Shown here: positions 1 to 8,503 of the stretch, in pieces
Numbering within the stretch: the stretch's first letter is position 1
Layout: each line of letters begins with the position of its first letter
Origin: a virus
IMG/VR virus record: IMGVR_UViG_3300037111_000040
Span: 1 to 64,000 of that record
Direction: 5' to 3' (one strand)
Length of the DNA stretch: 64,000 nt
Translations under genes and position numbers: made by a program
Notes under the pieces: model-generated
What the model saw: the letters and a program-made list of their open reading frames with translations, nothing else
What the model was told of the DNA's origin: nothing
The model's database searches: none

Positions 1-227
1 TCTACTTGACCCTTCAATATCTCCAAGAGCAGATCGAAGTTCTTCCTTACGCCGATCTTTCGGAATGCCCGCCTGACCCAGTGGACCTTGATGCTCCGGA
101 AAATTCCGACGCCGGTATCGACGAAGGGATAGCATACCCTTCCCCGGGCCGCGCCGTCGCGCTGGACGAACGAGATATTCGTGATCAGGGTGTACTTGGC
201 CTTCTCCGGGTCAAAATTCGGTGTCAT
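1..227 (-). CDS. Hypothetical protein, C-terminus beyond window edge
   Basis: This leftward frame opens at an ATG and stays open to the window edge (75 codons seen), so the gene is partial. It starts MTPNFDPEKAKYTL and contains a basic stretch (WVRRAFRKIGVRK). Its start overlaps the end of the preceding leftward gene by 17 bases, typical of translational coupling in this block. I do not recognise a family. The competing rightward frame here is low-complexity and I treat it as a shadow. Confidence 0.55.
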   Translation of the reverse strand, partial: MTPNFDPEKAKYTLITNISFVQRDGAARGRVCYPFVDTGVGIFRSIKVHWVRRAFRKIGVRKNFDLLLEILKGQV

Positions 228-441
228 CGTCGCGCCTCCTCTTCGGCGGTTTGGGAAGCTCAACCCTCGGCTTCCGGGCTGGCTTGCGTTTCTGTTTCTT
301 GCCGTCCCACTCCCGCGACCGGCAGGTAGGACACACGCTAGGGGGACGCTTGCCGAGAGATAGCCAAGGTTCGCCGTGGCGTTCACAATCTTGGCGCTCA
401 CACACACACCGCCACGCTGGTGCTTGCACCTTGCTCTTCAT
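211..441 (-). CDS. Small zinc-ribbon-like protein, basic C-terminus
   Basis: The product has 76 residues with paired cysteines (CVCERQDC, then CPTC), consistent with a metal-binding ribbon, followed by a Lys/Arg/Pro-rich tail (KKQKRKPARKPR) ending in an acidic DDDTEF. It overlaps the upstream gene stop by four bases and the downstream gene start by 17, so the three genes are probably translated together. A nucleic-acid-binding role is possible, but no specific function can be given. Confidence 0.6.
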   Translation of the reverse strand: MKSKVQAPAWRCVCERQDCERHGEPWLSLGKRPPSVCPTCRSREWDGKKQKRKPARKPRVELPKPPKRRRDDDTEF

Positions 442-629
442 GCTTGCTTGCTCGGCTTTGTGCTTGCGTGTTCTTGCTCATCCTTGCGCCTGCGATCTAC
501 ATTGTTCCACGTGAAACGTCCGCAGCTAGTGCAGCGCGGTGGGAGCCGAAACTCCTTCGTGTCCCACTCCGCCTTACAGAGTTCGCACACGCAGTGGTAA
601 AACTTCTTTGAAATGATCCTGAAACTCAT
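438..629 (-). CDS. Small zinc-ribbon protein
   Basis: The product has 63 residues with two CxxC pairs (CELC and CTSC) separated by 16-17 residues, the layout of a small zinc ribbon, and a basic tail (DRRRKDEQEH). It is coupled to the next leftward gene by an ATGA overlap. A parS-like palindrome lies inside its coding sequence. Function unknown. Confidence 0.6.
   Translation of the reverse strand: MSFRIISKKFYHCVCELCKAEWDTKEFRLPPRCTSCGRFTWNNVDRRRKDEQEHASTKPSKQA
503..518. promoter_or_regulatory. parS-like palindrome
   Basis: The 16 bases TGTTCCACGTGAAACG match 14 of 16 positions of the widely conserved chromosomal parS consensus (TGTTTCACGTGAAACA), including the CACGTG centre. It lies inside a small leftward gene. 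A related 14-base palindrome occurs at 14806-14819 and a ParB-like protein is encoded at 4904-5848. Binding by that protein or by host ParB is inference. Confidence 0.5.
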
Positions 630-641
630 CGGTGCCCCCTC

Positions 642-1250
642 TCAATACCTAAGACTCCTAATCATGCGCTCGCTCCAGCAACCCTGCCACGCGCAACGCC
701 GTACCCAGCGCTTGCGCAGGAGTTGTATCTGTGCGAGGTTGTCGCCACAAATGTCGTTCCAAATGTCGTGCCAGATCACGTCGTATTTTTCGCCACGCGC
801 TGGTTTGTAGGTGAGCGCGTCGCCCTCGATTATCTCAAGACGATGGTCAAGGCATTGACCCAAAAAAGATGGACCGACTAGCGCAATCACATCCTTGCTC
901 TTTTCGATCACGCGAACGTAGGTCACTTCCGGCTTCTTCAATATGGCAGTGAGCGCGATGCCAAGACCTAAACCGTTAACGAGTACGCGGCCCTCGGCCC
1001 ACTCAACAAACCGCCTTAGCTCGTGGCACTCCATTTGTGTGTTGGACATGACGATTGTTCCACCGCAACACAGACGTTTGTAGGTTCCGGCCTCCACTTC
1101 TTCCCATGACCGGCCCGGATTGAGGGCGGCGCGCATCCGAGAGAACGCCGCCTCTTTCTCGGTGACGACTGTCTCGTCAACCTTCCAATCGCCGCTCTTG
1201 CCGTTCGGCACGTTGCACTCGCCGATCTCAACTTGCTTTCGTATGCTCAT
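642..1250 (-). CDS. SAM-dependent methyltransferase-like protein
   Basis: The start is set by GGAGGTGAAACG directly before ATG at 1250, giving 202 residues. A Rossmann-type methyltransferase core is visible: a glycine motif I (VLVNGLGLGIAL), an acidic strand end (VRVIEKSKDV), an acidic loop (IIEGDALTY) and KYDVIWHDIW at the motif IV position. No DPPY-type motif is present, so DNA amino-methylation is not indicated. The fold resembles spermidine-synthase-like enzymes. The last 25 or so residues are basic and atypical. The substrate is unknown. Confidence 0.6.
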   Translation of the reverse strand: MSIRKQVEIGECNVPNGKSGDWKVDETVVTEKEAAFSRMRAALNPGRSWEEVEAGTYKRLCCGGTIVMSNTQMECHELRRFVEWAEGRVLVNGLGLGIALTAILKKPEVTYVRVIEKSKDVIALVGPSFLGQCLDHRLEIIEGDALTYKPARGEKYDVIWHDIWNDICGDNLAQIQLLRKRWVRRCAWQGCWSERMIRSLRY

Positions 1251-1468
1251 CGTTTCACCTCCGGCCATATGGCCAACAAACTTCGCCCAAGTACGCGGGC
1301 TTCGTCGACAGACATATCGACGACTAACCGTCTGCCCTCATCCTCGCGGCAAATAATCTGCACGCGCTCTGGTCCACTATTAGTCTGTGATCCAGTCACA
1401 AGCGGTTCACAGTAGATGAGCGTCGTGTGCTTCCGCAGTCGCTTTACGAATCGTGGCCACGCTATCAT
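1247..1468 (-). CDS. Hypothetical protein (73 aa)
   Basis: The ATG at 1468 is preceded by GGAGGCTT and shares one base with the stop of the upstream gene (TGATG). The stop overlaps the methyltransferase ATG. The C-terminal half reads VVDMSVDEARVLGRSLLAIW, an amphipathic helix. No family recognised. Tight coupling with both neighbours supports a real gene. Confidence 0.6.
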   Translation of the reverse strand: MIAWPRFVKRLRKHTTLIYCEPLVTGSQTNSGPERVQIICREDEGRRLVVDMSVDEARVLGRSLLAIWPEVKR

Positions 1469-1641
1469 CAAAGCCTCCGGATCGCATCTACCGGATGCAC
1501 GTTCGCGTTCGTGATGCGCCCTTGGCCGGAGGACACAACTTTGCCCTCAACGCTTTCAACTTCCACGTAGACGCGCTGGACACGCAGTGGCTTTGGGTTG
1601 GGCATCGGTTCAATGTTGAGATTCTTGAAGTCGTACTTCAT
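1468..1641 (-). CDS. Small hypothetical protein (57 aa)
   Basis: The product begins MKYDFKNLNIEPMPNPKPLR and ends in NVHPVDAIRRL. Its ATG overlaps the stop of the upstream gene (GTGAAATGA region) and its own stop overlaps the next ATG, leaving no free bases. Coding is supported by this gapless chain, not by homology. Function unknown. Confidence 0.55.
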   Translation of the reverse strand: MKYDFKNLNIEPMPNPKPLRVQRVYVEVESVEGKVVSSGQGRITNANVHPVDAIRRL

Positions 1642-1928
1642 TTCACTTCTCCTTTGTCTTGTGCTTCAGCTTCGTCGAGCGCCTTCTTCAGTTCCTTCTT
1701 CGAGACGCGGCCATCCCATGTCTTGATGTGTTTCCCGCGTATCCAAGACTCTCCTTGGCGCATGAGAGTGTGATCCGAACGACCGTACTCGCTCATCTGC
1801 CCGTTCATAAAGCGGTGACCGGGAATCCTGAAGATAGCGAAATGTTCGCTTCGCATCACGAGCTTTGTAATGCGGTGCTCGGAGAGCCCGCTCGCGTACA
1901 GGTCAATCAGTTCTTGGTCGGTCTTCAT
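1638..1928 (-). CDS. Hypothetical protein (96 aa)
   Basis: The ATG follows a strong GGAGGAG ribosome site. The middle carries several His/Arg residues (SEHFAIFRIPGHRFM) and the C-terminus is a charged helix (SKKELKKALDEAEAQ). It is coupled at both ends. No family recognised. Confidence 0.6.
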   Translation of the reverse strand: MKTDQELIDLYASGLSEHRITKLVMRSEHFAIFRIPGHRFMNGQMSEYGRSDHTLMRQGESWIRGKHIKTWDGRVSKKELKKALDEAEAQDKGEVK

Positions 1929-2178
1929 TGTGCTCCTCCGGTGAAAAAATCCCTGACTTCAAATGCTCCACGGTCACGTTGTATAGCCTTCCACAGTTGG
2001 GGCAATGGCAATTCATTCCCCAATACCACTGAAACCTAGTGCCGCATCCGTAAAAAATCTTCGTTCCGTCGACGAGCCGTTGGGATATCAGAGCCCGCCT
2101 CTCCTCTTCGCTCATCAGGCACCAGTCACCGTCACACTCACGTTCCATCAACTTAGGTAAAATGGCTGGCTTCGACAT
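1903..2178 (-). CDS. Zinc-knuckle-like small protein
   Basis: The 91-residue product has cysteines arranged CGTRF...CHCPNCG, suggesting a single metal site, after a helical, charged first half. A CGGGAG ribosome site precedes the ATG by nine bases. It overlaps the next gene start by 26 bases. Function unknown. Confidence 0.55.
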   Translation of the reverse strand: MSKPAILPKLMERECDGDWCLMSEEERRALISQRLVDGTKIFYGCGTRFQWYWGMNCHCPNCGRLYNVTVEHLKSGIFSPEEHNEDRPRTD

Positions 2179-2205
2179 TGTCCGTGTCTCCCGGTTGGTC
2201 TGGTA

Positions 2206-2793
2206 TCAATCTCTTTCGTCGCATTCCTCGCGATTCTTGCATTTGCACCGCTCGTCTGGCGTTGACCACGTCGCTGTCTTCGTACACCACCAACAATGGT
2301 CACAGAGAACGTCCTCGTTCTCCGGGAGCCAATCTCTGCACTCTGAACACCAACTTGCCCCGCTCTCGATTCCGTTTTGTTGGAGCCATTCAAGCAGATT
2401 CCCAAGGCCGTCCATGTCGAACGCCTTCGGCAGTCTACGGAGACGCCGTGTGCGATTCCGTTTCCTGATTGCCTTGGTGCGCTTACCACGCCACGGTGGT
2501 TTGTCGCGAGCGTCAACGAGAGTACATGGCTGTTCTTTCACCTTCATGTCGCCGGACAGGAAGTAGATTCCGCTTACTTTTGGCACGTGGAATCCGCTGC
2601 TTGAGTTGTGGAAGATGTAGCTCTGGTATGCCTTCGACCAATCCACGTCATAGCCGTCTGCGCCGAAGTAGGTTTTGCCATCGTGGCGAGAGACATCCTC
2701 GGTTCGGACCCAAAGAGAGAACAGTTCCAGCCGTCCCCCGGAGTCCTTATGAAACTCAGCCGCCAGTCCGATTACCTTTTCATCATTCGACAT
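2206..2793 (-). CDS. Hypothetical protein with C-terminal zinc ribbons
   Basis: The product has 195 residues with a GGGAGAAA ribosome site. The first 100 residues look like a beta-rich domain. A basic block follows (KRTKAIRKRNRTRRLRR), then two cysteine pairs around residue 145-165 (CSEC, CDHCWWC) and a last group (CKCKNREEC). The basic block plus ribbons suggests nucleic-acid or protein binding. Its TGA stop lies in one of six TGATACC repeat motifs of this block. Confidence 0.6.
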   Translation of the reverse strand: MSNDEKVIGLAAEFHKDSGGRLELFSLWVRTEDVSRHDGKTYFGADGYDVDWSKAYQSYIFHNSSSGFHVPKVSGIYFLSGDMKVKEQPCTLVDARDKPPWRGKRTKAIRKRNRTRRLRRLPKAFDMDGLGNLLEWLQQNGIESGASWCSECRDWLPENEDVLCDHCWWCTKTATWSTPDERCKCKNREECDERD

Positions 2794-2807
2794 TTGCTTT
2801 CTCCCGG

Positions 2808-3191
2808 CTACGCCAGTTCTTTCCGCTGCTTTGTTATTAGTGCGATGTGCGCGTCGAGAGCCTCGATGGCCGCTTTGATGATCGCGCGAGGATTCTTGCC
2901 GTGCTTTACGAAGCTAAATCCACGAGTGTTGAGGATGACCATGTAGCTCCCAGCACTGGACGGCCAGAGACTGAGACCGCCATTATCGACGCTCCAGTAC
3001 CAGTGAAGGTTTTCCGCTACGCGTGCGTGCCATCCTTTACCGAGATGCTTTGCCAGCGCCGCCGATTGTTTGCAGGCTAGGTCATAACCTGCCTTCGAGC
3101 ATCCTGCCCCGCACGCGGGTGAGCAGAAAATTGGTCCGCGCAAAACAGGTGTCCAACTCAACTCTTTTGTTGGTTCCGATCTGTGCTTCAT
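2808..3191 (-). CDS. Hypothetical protein (127 aa)
   Basis: The ATG follows GGGAGGGAAT. A cysteine group near residues 23-40 (CSPACGAGC, then C) may bind a metal. The centre is aromatic (NLHWYWSVDNGGLSLW), resembling short phage proteins with a beta-sheet core. It ends in a basic helix. No family can be named. Confidence 0.55.
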   Translation of the reverse strand: MKHRSEPTKELSWTPVLRGPIFCSPACGAGCSKAGYDLACKQSAALAKHLGKGWHARVAENLHWYWSVDNGGLSLWPSSAGSYMVILNTRGFSFVKHGKNPRAIIKAAIEALDAHIALITKQRKELA

Positions 3192-3216
3192 TTCTATTCC
3201 CTCCCAGTTACTTCTA

Positions 3217-3405
3217 TCAGTCTACGTCGCAGTATTTCATTGCCAGACGGAGCACCGCATCGTAGCTTTCTGACTCGAAGGCTTTCTTCTCGAATTCCTT
3301 AGCCTTTTCCTCTTCCCCGGCCCGTCTGAGTGCTTTGGTGCATCGTGCGATGACGCTAAAGACATTGCCGTCCTCGCCAGTTAGTTGCACAAATGGTTTA
3401 TTCAT
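3217..3405 (-). CDS. Small phage protein of MNKPFVQL type
   Basis: The start is at the ATG after GGGAGGAAACAAG, giving 62 residues. It opens MNKPFVQLTGEDGNVFSVI, an N-terminal pattern I associate with many short phage and plasmid proteins of unknown function. The rest is helical and charged. The longer upstream extension in this frame has no ribosome site and was left out. Confidence 0.65.
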   Translation of the reverse strand: MNKPFVQLTGEDGNVFSVIARCTKALRRAGEEEKAKEFEKKAFESESYDAVLRLAMKYCDVD

Positions 3406-3430
3406 CTTGTTTCCTCCCAGTCGTTCGCTA

Positions 3431-3859
3431 TCATTCTGCTCGTTTCCAGTTCGCCCCGATTTCGACAACTGTTTTGCCGATGCTCCCGTTCTTGCGCACA
3501 TGACAGCCGTGCAACCTGAGCGCGCTAGGACCAGACAGCGAGAATGACGTTACCTCGAACAAGTTCACATCCTGCCTCACGCGCATCCCGATACGGAGAT
3601 TCAGGGACTCAGCGAGCATGGCCACATACTTGACACGCTCCACCTCTTCCCTCTCCCTTGCGGCCACGACCGCAGCCTCAGCAACAGTGATCGCTCTCCC
3701 GGCGTCTTTGAGCTTCGCCCATTGCGTGAGGAGTTCGACCGGCGTCGCCCTTTGCGTCTCCGCTGGTTTCTCCACAGGCGGCTTGGGCGGGGGCACGACT
3801 TCGAACTTCTCGCCCTTCCACGGATTTGGGAATCTCACGCTCACAGGTTCACCTCTCAT
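3431..3859 (-). CDS. Hypothetical protein, proline-rich N-terminus
   Basis: Up to 142 residues: a Pro-rich lead (VVPPPKPPVEKP), a long alanine-rich helix in the middle and a small beta-rich C-terminal part. The ATG overlaps the upstream stop. An internal GTG five codons on has a better ribosome site (AGAGGTG), so the start is uncertain by 15 bases. Function unknown. Confidence 0.55.
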   Translation of the reverse strand: MRGEPVSVRFPNPWKGEKFEVVPPPKPPVEKPAETQRATPVELLTQWAKLKDAGRAITVAEAAVVAAREREEVERVKYVAMLAESLNLRIGMRVRQDVNLFEVTSFSLSGPSALRLHGCHVRKNGSIGKTVVEIGANWKRAE

Positions 3860-4893
3860 GCGGCGAGGTCCATTTGTTCGCCATCATCCTCATCGGTAGG
3901 CGGAGTCAAAGACCGGACGTTAGCGCGCGCTTCCTTGAGCCGCTCGGCAAGCCGCTTGATGCCGGTCAGATAGATTTCGCCGTCTTCGTCGCGTTGCTCC
4001 TCTATCGGCACACAGCCATCGTGCCAATTCCACGGCACTATGTACGCCTGCTCGTTTGGCCGCTTTTCTTGGAACGAGCCAATGAAGTAGCCGCGCCCAT
4101 CGTTGACATACTCAGACTCGACATGGCGGTCGGGATAGAGCGGCTTGAATTGCGCTTCTAATTGCCCGATCTGGTAGAGGAGCGCCATGTACTTAAGCTT
4201 GTCCTTTTGCGTGCGCAACTCGCGAGTCTTCTTGAAACGGCTGCGGCCCTTGAGTACGGTGATCTTGTCAACCTCACCTTGGAGTTGTTTCATACGCCAG
4301 CGAATCACAGAGCCCCGCTTGCGAACGTGACGGCAGGCCCGGAATTGAGCGTACTCCGCCATAACCTCAGCCCGATCCTCAGCCTCACGTGGAGTGATGA
4401 CCGGAGCGATGCTCCCCTTTGCCTGAGCGATGATTTCGGCCTCTTCCTCTTGGGCCTCTATCAGTTCGGCATTGCGCCGCTTCTCTTCTTTGGCAATCAC
4501 CTCTTTTAGTTTGAGCGCCTTGCGTTCGGCAGGATTGAGGATGCCTTGATTGATGACCTTGATACGCTTGTCACGTTCCCGGTTTGTCCACTTCCGCATC
4601 TCATCCCACACGGTAGAGCACTTGACGTTTATCACCGTCATCTTGCAAGAGGTTCGCACGTTCGAGGTCGCTCGCCCCTTTACCAGTTCCCCGGCGATGC
4701 CTTGGATATGCAGCCAGCGGTTTCCACTTCCGTCATCCGTGAGAATCTTGACAGAAGTGATGGACACGCCCCGGAGCGCGCCCTTCAGGAGCTTCGCCCG
4801 GACACAGGCCGGGGCGTGGCCCTCGACAGGAATAGCGACAAACGGGGCTGTAGCCCGGAGAGCCGCTTCTACAGCTTTGACGTATTGGTTCAT
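3856..4893 (-). CDS. Coiled-coil hypothetical protein (345 aa)
   Basis: The ATG follows AGGGAGAG. The N-terminal 100 residues look folded. Residues of about 110-240 are a long charged helical region (KEEKRRNAELIEAQEEEAE), and the C-terminal part returns to mixed structure with a YFIGSFQEKRPNEQAYIVPW stretch. It lies between the ParB-like gene, ten bases away, and a small gene it overlaps. Role unknown; co-expression with the ParB-like protein is likely. Confidence 0.6.
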   Translation of the reverse strand: MNQYVKAVEAALRATAPFVAIPVEGHAPACVRAKLLKGALRGVSITSVKILTDDGSGNRWLHIQGIAGELVKGRATSNVRTSCKMTVINVKCSTVWDEMRKWTNRERDKRIKVINQGILNPAERKALKLKEVIAKEEKRRNAELIEAQEEEAEIIAQAKGSIAPVITPREAEDRAEVMAEYAQFRACRHVRKRGSVIRWRMKQLQGEVDKITVLKGRSRFKKTRELRTQKDKLKYMALLYQIGQLEAQFKPLYPDRHVESEYVNDGRGYFIGSFQEKRPNEQAYIVPWNWHDGCVPIEEQRDEDGEIYLTGIKRLAERLKEARANVRSLTPPTDEDDGEQMDLAA

Positions 4894-4903
4894 GGCTCTC
4901 TCC

Positions 4904-5848
4904 CTATGCCGCCGATTGCGCGGGCGTAGTGTCTTCAGCTACAGCGAACGATGCGAGTTTCAAGAGCAAGAGCCGGTCGACATCGACACGTTTCTTGCTT
5001 GCATCATTCAGGTCCACAACGGCCACGTCATCGATCAATTCACGAAGCACGGCGATGAGAGCCGGTGACGGCGGGGCGGGCTCAGGCTTGGGAGCCCTCG
5101 CCTTATTGACCGGATGACTCGCAGGTCCACGCTTGCCGCTCGCCTTGTGCTCTTGGGCGATGGTCTGAAGCGTCTGGACGGCAGCCGCCCCGTTCGCCCG
5201 CAATTCGTCCAAGGCAAGTGACGGCGTGACGGCGCGGGATGAGAGGAGTTGCTTAACCTCTACCGGCGCATCTGCCAGTGCCATCGCATCGGTGATAAAC
5301 GCAGGCTTGTATCCGGTTTTCGATGCGATTTGCTCTTCGCTCCAGCCGAACTTGTAGAGCCGCTGAAAAGCCGATCCCAGTTCCCACTTGGAAAGTGGTT
5401 TGCCAGTGTTCGCGGTGATGGACGTGAGGAGCCGGTCAGCTTCGTTTCCGCCTGCCACTTGCACAGTAGGCACGGCAAGAATCTCGACGCCTTCCGTGAT
5501 CAATTCGAGGTTCGCTCTCAGGCGACATTCGCCATCGACGAGCACTGCCGCCTTGCGGCCCGCATCGAAGCGAACGAGCAAGGGAACGAGCGTACCGTTA
5601 ACGCGGATGGATTGTTTCAGTTCATCCAAGTGCGCGCGGTTTTCAGGCAGGTTGTAGTCGCGCGGATTGAACCCGTCATCCACTTGGATGATCCGGGGAT
5701 CAATCATGAGTTGGTCGCGGGCTGAGGTCTTGAGGTCGCGGAGCCGGTTGACTTCGACGGGAGCAGCGCTCTCCGGGGTTCCCGGTTGCGCGCTCGCGGC
5801 GGCTTTGTCGCGGAGTTTCTGTAGCAGTACAGCGCTTGATTCGATCAT
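4904..5848 (-). CDS. ParB-like DNA-binding protein
   Basis: The product has 314 residues. The N-terminal domain contains VDGECRLRA at residues 104-112, matching the GERRxRA-type CTP/DNA-binding box of the ParB/Spo0J superfamily. Residues 169-191 (WSEEQIASKTGY...) fit the ParB helix-turn-helix, followed by the usual 'not-yet-dropped' helix pattern. A Pro/Ala linker leads to a C-terminal helical domain that could dimerise. It is the first gene after the inverted-repeat promoter at about 5.93 kb. Two parS-like sites occur in the window, but no ParA partner is seen. A role in partition, replication control or transcription regulation is possible. Confidence 0.75.
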   Translation of the reverse strand: MIESSAVLLQKLRDKAAASAQPGTPESAAPVEVNRLRDLKTSARDQLMIDPRIIQVDDGFNPRDYNLPENRAHLDELKQSIRVNGTLVPLLVRFDAGRKAAVLVDGECRLRANLELITEGVEILAVPTVQVAGGNEADRLLTSITANTGKPLSKWELGSAFQRLYKFGWSEEQIASKTGYKPAFITDAMALADAPVEVKQLLSSRAVTPSLALDELRANGAAAVQTLQTIAQEHKASGKRGPASHPVNKARAPKPEPAPPSPALIAVLRELIDDVAVVDLNDASKKRVDVDRLLLLKLASFAVAEDTTPAQSAA

Positions 5849-5902
5849 TTGTTTTTCGCTCCATTCCGATGGATTCGGAATTCAGAAATGTTATTGCCTA
5901 TC

Positions 5903-5953
5903 ACTCTGCGCTTCTCACACTTCATTGTCAAGTGTAAAATACAATGGACTGTG
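5903..5953 (-). promoter_or_regulatory. Inverted-repeat promoter upstream of the ParB-like gene
   Basis: Read leftward, ATTTTACACTTGACA carries a perfect -35 (5926-5931), followed 17 bases later by CAGAGT (5903-5908). The same TTGACA-17-CAGAGT layout recurs at about 9.08 kb. Arms of 13 bases with two mismatches (5916-5928 and 5941-5953) form an inverted repeat around and upstream of the -35, as expected for a repressor operator. The -10 is poor by sigma-70 rules, so activator dependence is possible. Confidence 0.5.
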
Positions 5954-5955
5954 AA

Positions 5956-6111
5956 TTATTTTGTGCGAGCCCATCTTTGGTTACGGCTGCGATTCTTCAT
6001 CCGCCGCGCGGCCCAAAGGCACAGGGTCCGCTCTCTCGTGGTTCGTTGGCGCTTCGGGTCCGCACGTTCACTACGGAACCTCATCACCATCTTTTGACTC
6101 GTATCTCTCAC
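5956..6111 (-). CDS. Possible small arginine-rich protein (51 aa)
   Basis: A GTG start preceded by GAGAGGTGCTCT opens a 51-codon frame very rich in Arg and Lys (RQRTTRERT, RSRNQRWARTK). It fills an otherwise empty gap and its stop abuts the inverted-repeat promoter. Support is only the ribosome site and the composition, which matches other basic proteins of this phage. Confidence 0.35.
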   Translation of the reverse strand: MRDTSQKMVMRFRSERADPKRQRTTRERTLCLWAARRMKNRSRNQRWARTK

Positions 6112-6180
6112 AGAGCACCTCTCGTGTAAAGGATGAGGCAGGACCGGAGCCCTGCCCCGTGTTGCGTGTTGCGACTGTTG

Positions 6181-6432
6181 CTACTTCTTGGCCTTGGCCC
6201 TCTGAGCCAAGTGGAAAGCGGCCCAGCGCTTGCGCGCGGCCTTGCCGATGGCAGCGCGGCCCGCCTTGCTGATATGGCGCTTCTTGACTGGCATCGGTGC
6301 CACATGCTTGTGGTGCGTCTTCTTCTTCCGCTCGCCGAGAAGAACGTCGACGGCTGATATGGCCGCGTGGAGTTCTTTCAGCTTGACGATTTGCGCGTCG
6401 ATCTCTCTGAGAAGTCGTTGAGTGTTGTTCAT
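6181..6432 (-). CDS. Small basic protein with AGRAAIGKAARKRW motif
   Basis: The ATG follows GGGAGGGGG; 83 residues. The N-terminal 40 residues form a leucine-rich helix with heptad spacing. The C-terminal half is strongly basic (KKKTHHKHV, SKAGRAAIGKAARKRW, RAKAKK). The SxAGRxxIxxAxxxRW pattern is common in small bacterial and phage proteins thought to bind nucleic acid. It resembles the lysine-rich proteins in the virion module of this window in composition. Confidence 0.65.
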   Translation of the reverse strand: MNNTQRLLREIDAQIVKLKELHAAISAVDVLLGERKKKTHHKHVAPMPVKKRHISKAGRAAIGKAARKRWAAFHLAQRAKAKK

Positions 6433-6481
6433 GCATTGCCCCCTCCCGGTAGGCTTGGGTTAGTGGTTCGTTTGTCTGGTA

Positions 6482-8317
6482 TCAGTGGTCACTCAGGACC
6501 ATTGACGCTGTAGCGCCCGCTGAATCAGCGGCGAGCGCCGGGGCAAACTCTTCATGCATCGGGCAATGCTTGACGCCCGTGTGCTCAAATATCGCGCGGC
6601 ACAGTTCGCACTCTACCGCTTCCAGTTCGTCAACTTCTGGCTCCTCGCACTCCTCACACACGCCATTGACAAACTTATGCCCTGAATGGCGGCACTGGTA
6701 GGGAATATCCGCGCCTTCCTTATGCTTCGTTGGCCGGTATTGCTGGGTGTCTTCTCCCAGCCACTTCTTACCGGCAGCGGCTGTCAGGTTGAATTTCTCC
6801 CACAGGTCCTCGCGCTTCCACTTCAGATGCACAGTCCCTTTTTTGTAGAATCGGCCCTCAAAGTATTCGGATTCAAACACCCATCCGCCGCCGCCGTTGG
6901 TCCGCTGGCCAACCAATCGGCAGGCGTTCTCAAGAGCACGGCCAACCGTATAGCACTCGTCGAATGGTTGACCATCCAGCACGCAGAGGATGCGGTCAAG
7001 GTCTGTGTAGATGGTGCGGGCATCACCCGTCCACGGCATATCAAAGCCGGTGTATGCGCGCCACTGTACGCCATGCGGAAAGATGAGTTTCTTATTCACC
7101 TTGTAGTTATCGTTAGTCTTCCATCCTTCAGACGCCCTCCAGTGATTCTTGACGGAATTAGGCATGACCGGCCCGCATCCGTTCTCGACTGCATGGCCGC
7201 AAAGGTCATCGAAAACGTTTGCGACGCTCTCATCGAATAGCTTCTTTCGAGACATAAAGACGTTTTCAAGCGTGTTCCGGATGTTCGCAGCGGTGAACGG
7301 AATGGTGCTGTCACGCTCCACGTCGCGCATAAATCGATCCTGTTGTTTGCTATCAAGCCAGCGACTAAACTCCATCTGCTCGAATACGCTTGTCCATGCC
7401 AGCTTGCGGTGGCGGCGCATGTACTCAGCACGTGACGTGTGTACATTATCAAGAGCCATGGCGACAATCGCCCCGAAGTCTGCCTCGCGCGATGAGCTTG
7501 TACCCCTGATCTTGTTTTGATCCATGTACAGCTTCGCCTTGCGGATGTGCTCGATTCCCCTGCACCAATGCTCATTCGCCATGTTAAACCAGTGCTCCAT
7601 GTTCCCCAGATTGTCGCGGATAGCAAGCATGGTAGGGTCACCGTCGAAGTTGACGGTATAGTTCTTTTCTCGCGTTGTTTCCTTTGCCCACAGGTCCGGG
7701 GCGTCATCCGGGGCAACTTTCTTGAGGTAGACCATGGCCACGTTGACCGATGTCTTGCGCTGTGCTGTCGAGAAACAATCGCCCAAGTATTCGACACTTC
7801 CGAATTGAGCAATGATTTGCTCAAGGCGTAACCTGTCAGTCGTATGCGGGTTTTTTATGGTCTCCTCATTGAGCAGGCAGACAATCTCGCCGTCATGCAT
7901 GAAGTCCCATGCTTTGAGTAGATGCTTCGCGCCCTCGCTGAAAGGCGGATTCATGACAATGGCATCGTAGTAACTCGCGCCATCATAGGTAAGCCAGTCA
8001 AAGCCTACAACGTCGTATTGCTTTCCGCGCAGGACGCTGATAAGGTCTGGGTAGTTTTCTATCACGTCAATGTCAACGTTGTTGCGGTAGTAGCCGGAGT
8101 TCCATTCGTGCCGCCGTACCCGCCTGTCCTCATTCTCGCGCTGGTTCTCCGCTTCGTACTCATCGAATGTGCAAGGGTTCTTTATCGCGTCCGCGATGTC
8201 GCCCTTGCCAGCGCTAGGCTCAAGGAAATACTTAGCCTCTTTGTTCGTGATCTTGGCCAGCATCTTGCGGGCTATCGCTCGCGGTGTCGGGTAGAAGTCT
8301 GGATTATCGGCAAACAC
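6482..8317 (-). CDS. DNA adenine methyltransferase, DUF4942-type
   Basis: GTG start after AGAGAGGTG; 611 residues. Residues 31-40 (FLEPSAGKGD) are methyltransferase motif I and residues 123-126 (NPPF) are the catalytic motif IV of N6-adenine enzymes. The long C-terminal part (KTNDNYKVNKKLI, then DLDRILCVLDG) resembles the DUF4942 region found behind such domains in phage and plasmid proteins. The last 80 residues add cysteine pairs (CEEC, CELC, CPMH). The likely role is modification of phage DNA, perhaps against restriction. No cognate endonuclease is adjacent. The stop lies in a TGATACC repeat. Confidence 0.75.
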   Translation of the reverse strand: MFADNPDFYPTPRAIARKMLAKITNKEAKYFLEPSAGKGDIADAIKNPCTFDEYEAENQRENEDRRVRRHEWNSGYYRNNVDIDVIENYPDLISVLRGKQYDVVGFDWLTYDGASYYDAIVMNPPFSEGAKHLLKAWDFMHDGEIVCLLNEETIKNPHTTDRLRLEQIIAQFGSVEYLGDCFSTAQRKTSVNVAMVYLKKVAPDDAPDLWAKETTREKNYTVNFDGDPTMLAIRDNLGNMEHWFNMANEHWCRGIEHIRKAKLYMDQNKIRGTSSSREADFGAIVAMALDNVHTSRAEYMRRHRKLAWTSVFEQMEFSRWLDSKQQDRFMRDVERDSTIPFTAANIRNTLENVFMSRKKLFDESVANVFDDLCGHAVENGCGPVMPNSVKNHWRASEGWKTNDNYKVNKKLIFPHGVQWRAYTGFDMPWTGDARTIYTDLDRILCVLDGQPFDECYTVGRALENACRLVGQRTNGGGGWVFESEYFEGRFYKKGTVHLKWKREDLWEKFNLTAAAGKKWLGEDTQQYRPTKHKEGADIPYQCRHSGHKFVNGVCEECEEPEVDELEAVECELCRAIFEHTGVKHCPMHEEFAPALAADSAGATASMVLSDH

Positions 8318-8503
8318 TGTACACCTCTCTCTGAGTCGTTTCCTCAGCTACGCTCTGGAGTAATGGGAGTGGGAACCCTGAGCGTCGGGAGAAAGCCTCA
8401 AGGCCCGCGTAATGGCCGCTAATCTCACTTGGAGGATTCGCGCCGTGCTTTGGTTGATGAGTCTCAATGTAGCCCCGGTGCGATTTGGTTGATTGCTTGG
8501 GCC

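Noticed and set aside
1-11. CTACTTGACC at the left edge as another member of the promoter family
   Set aside because: It lies within coding sequence, the -35 is imperfect and upstream bases are outside the window.
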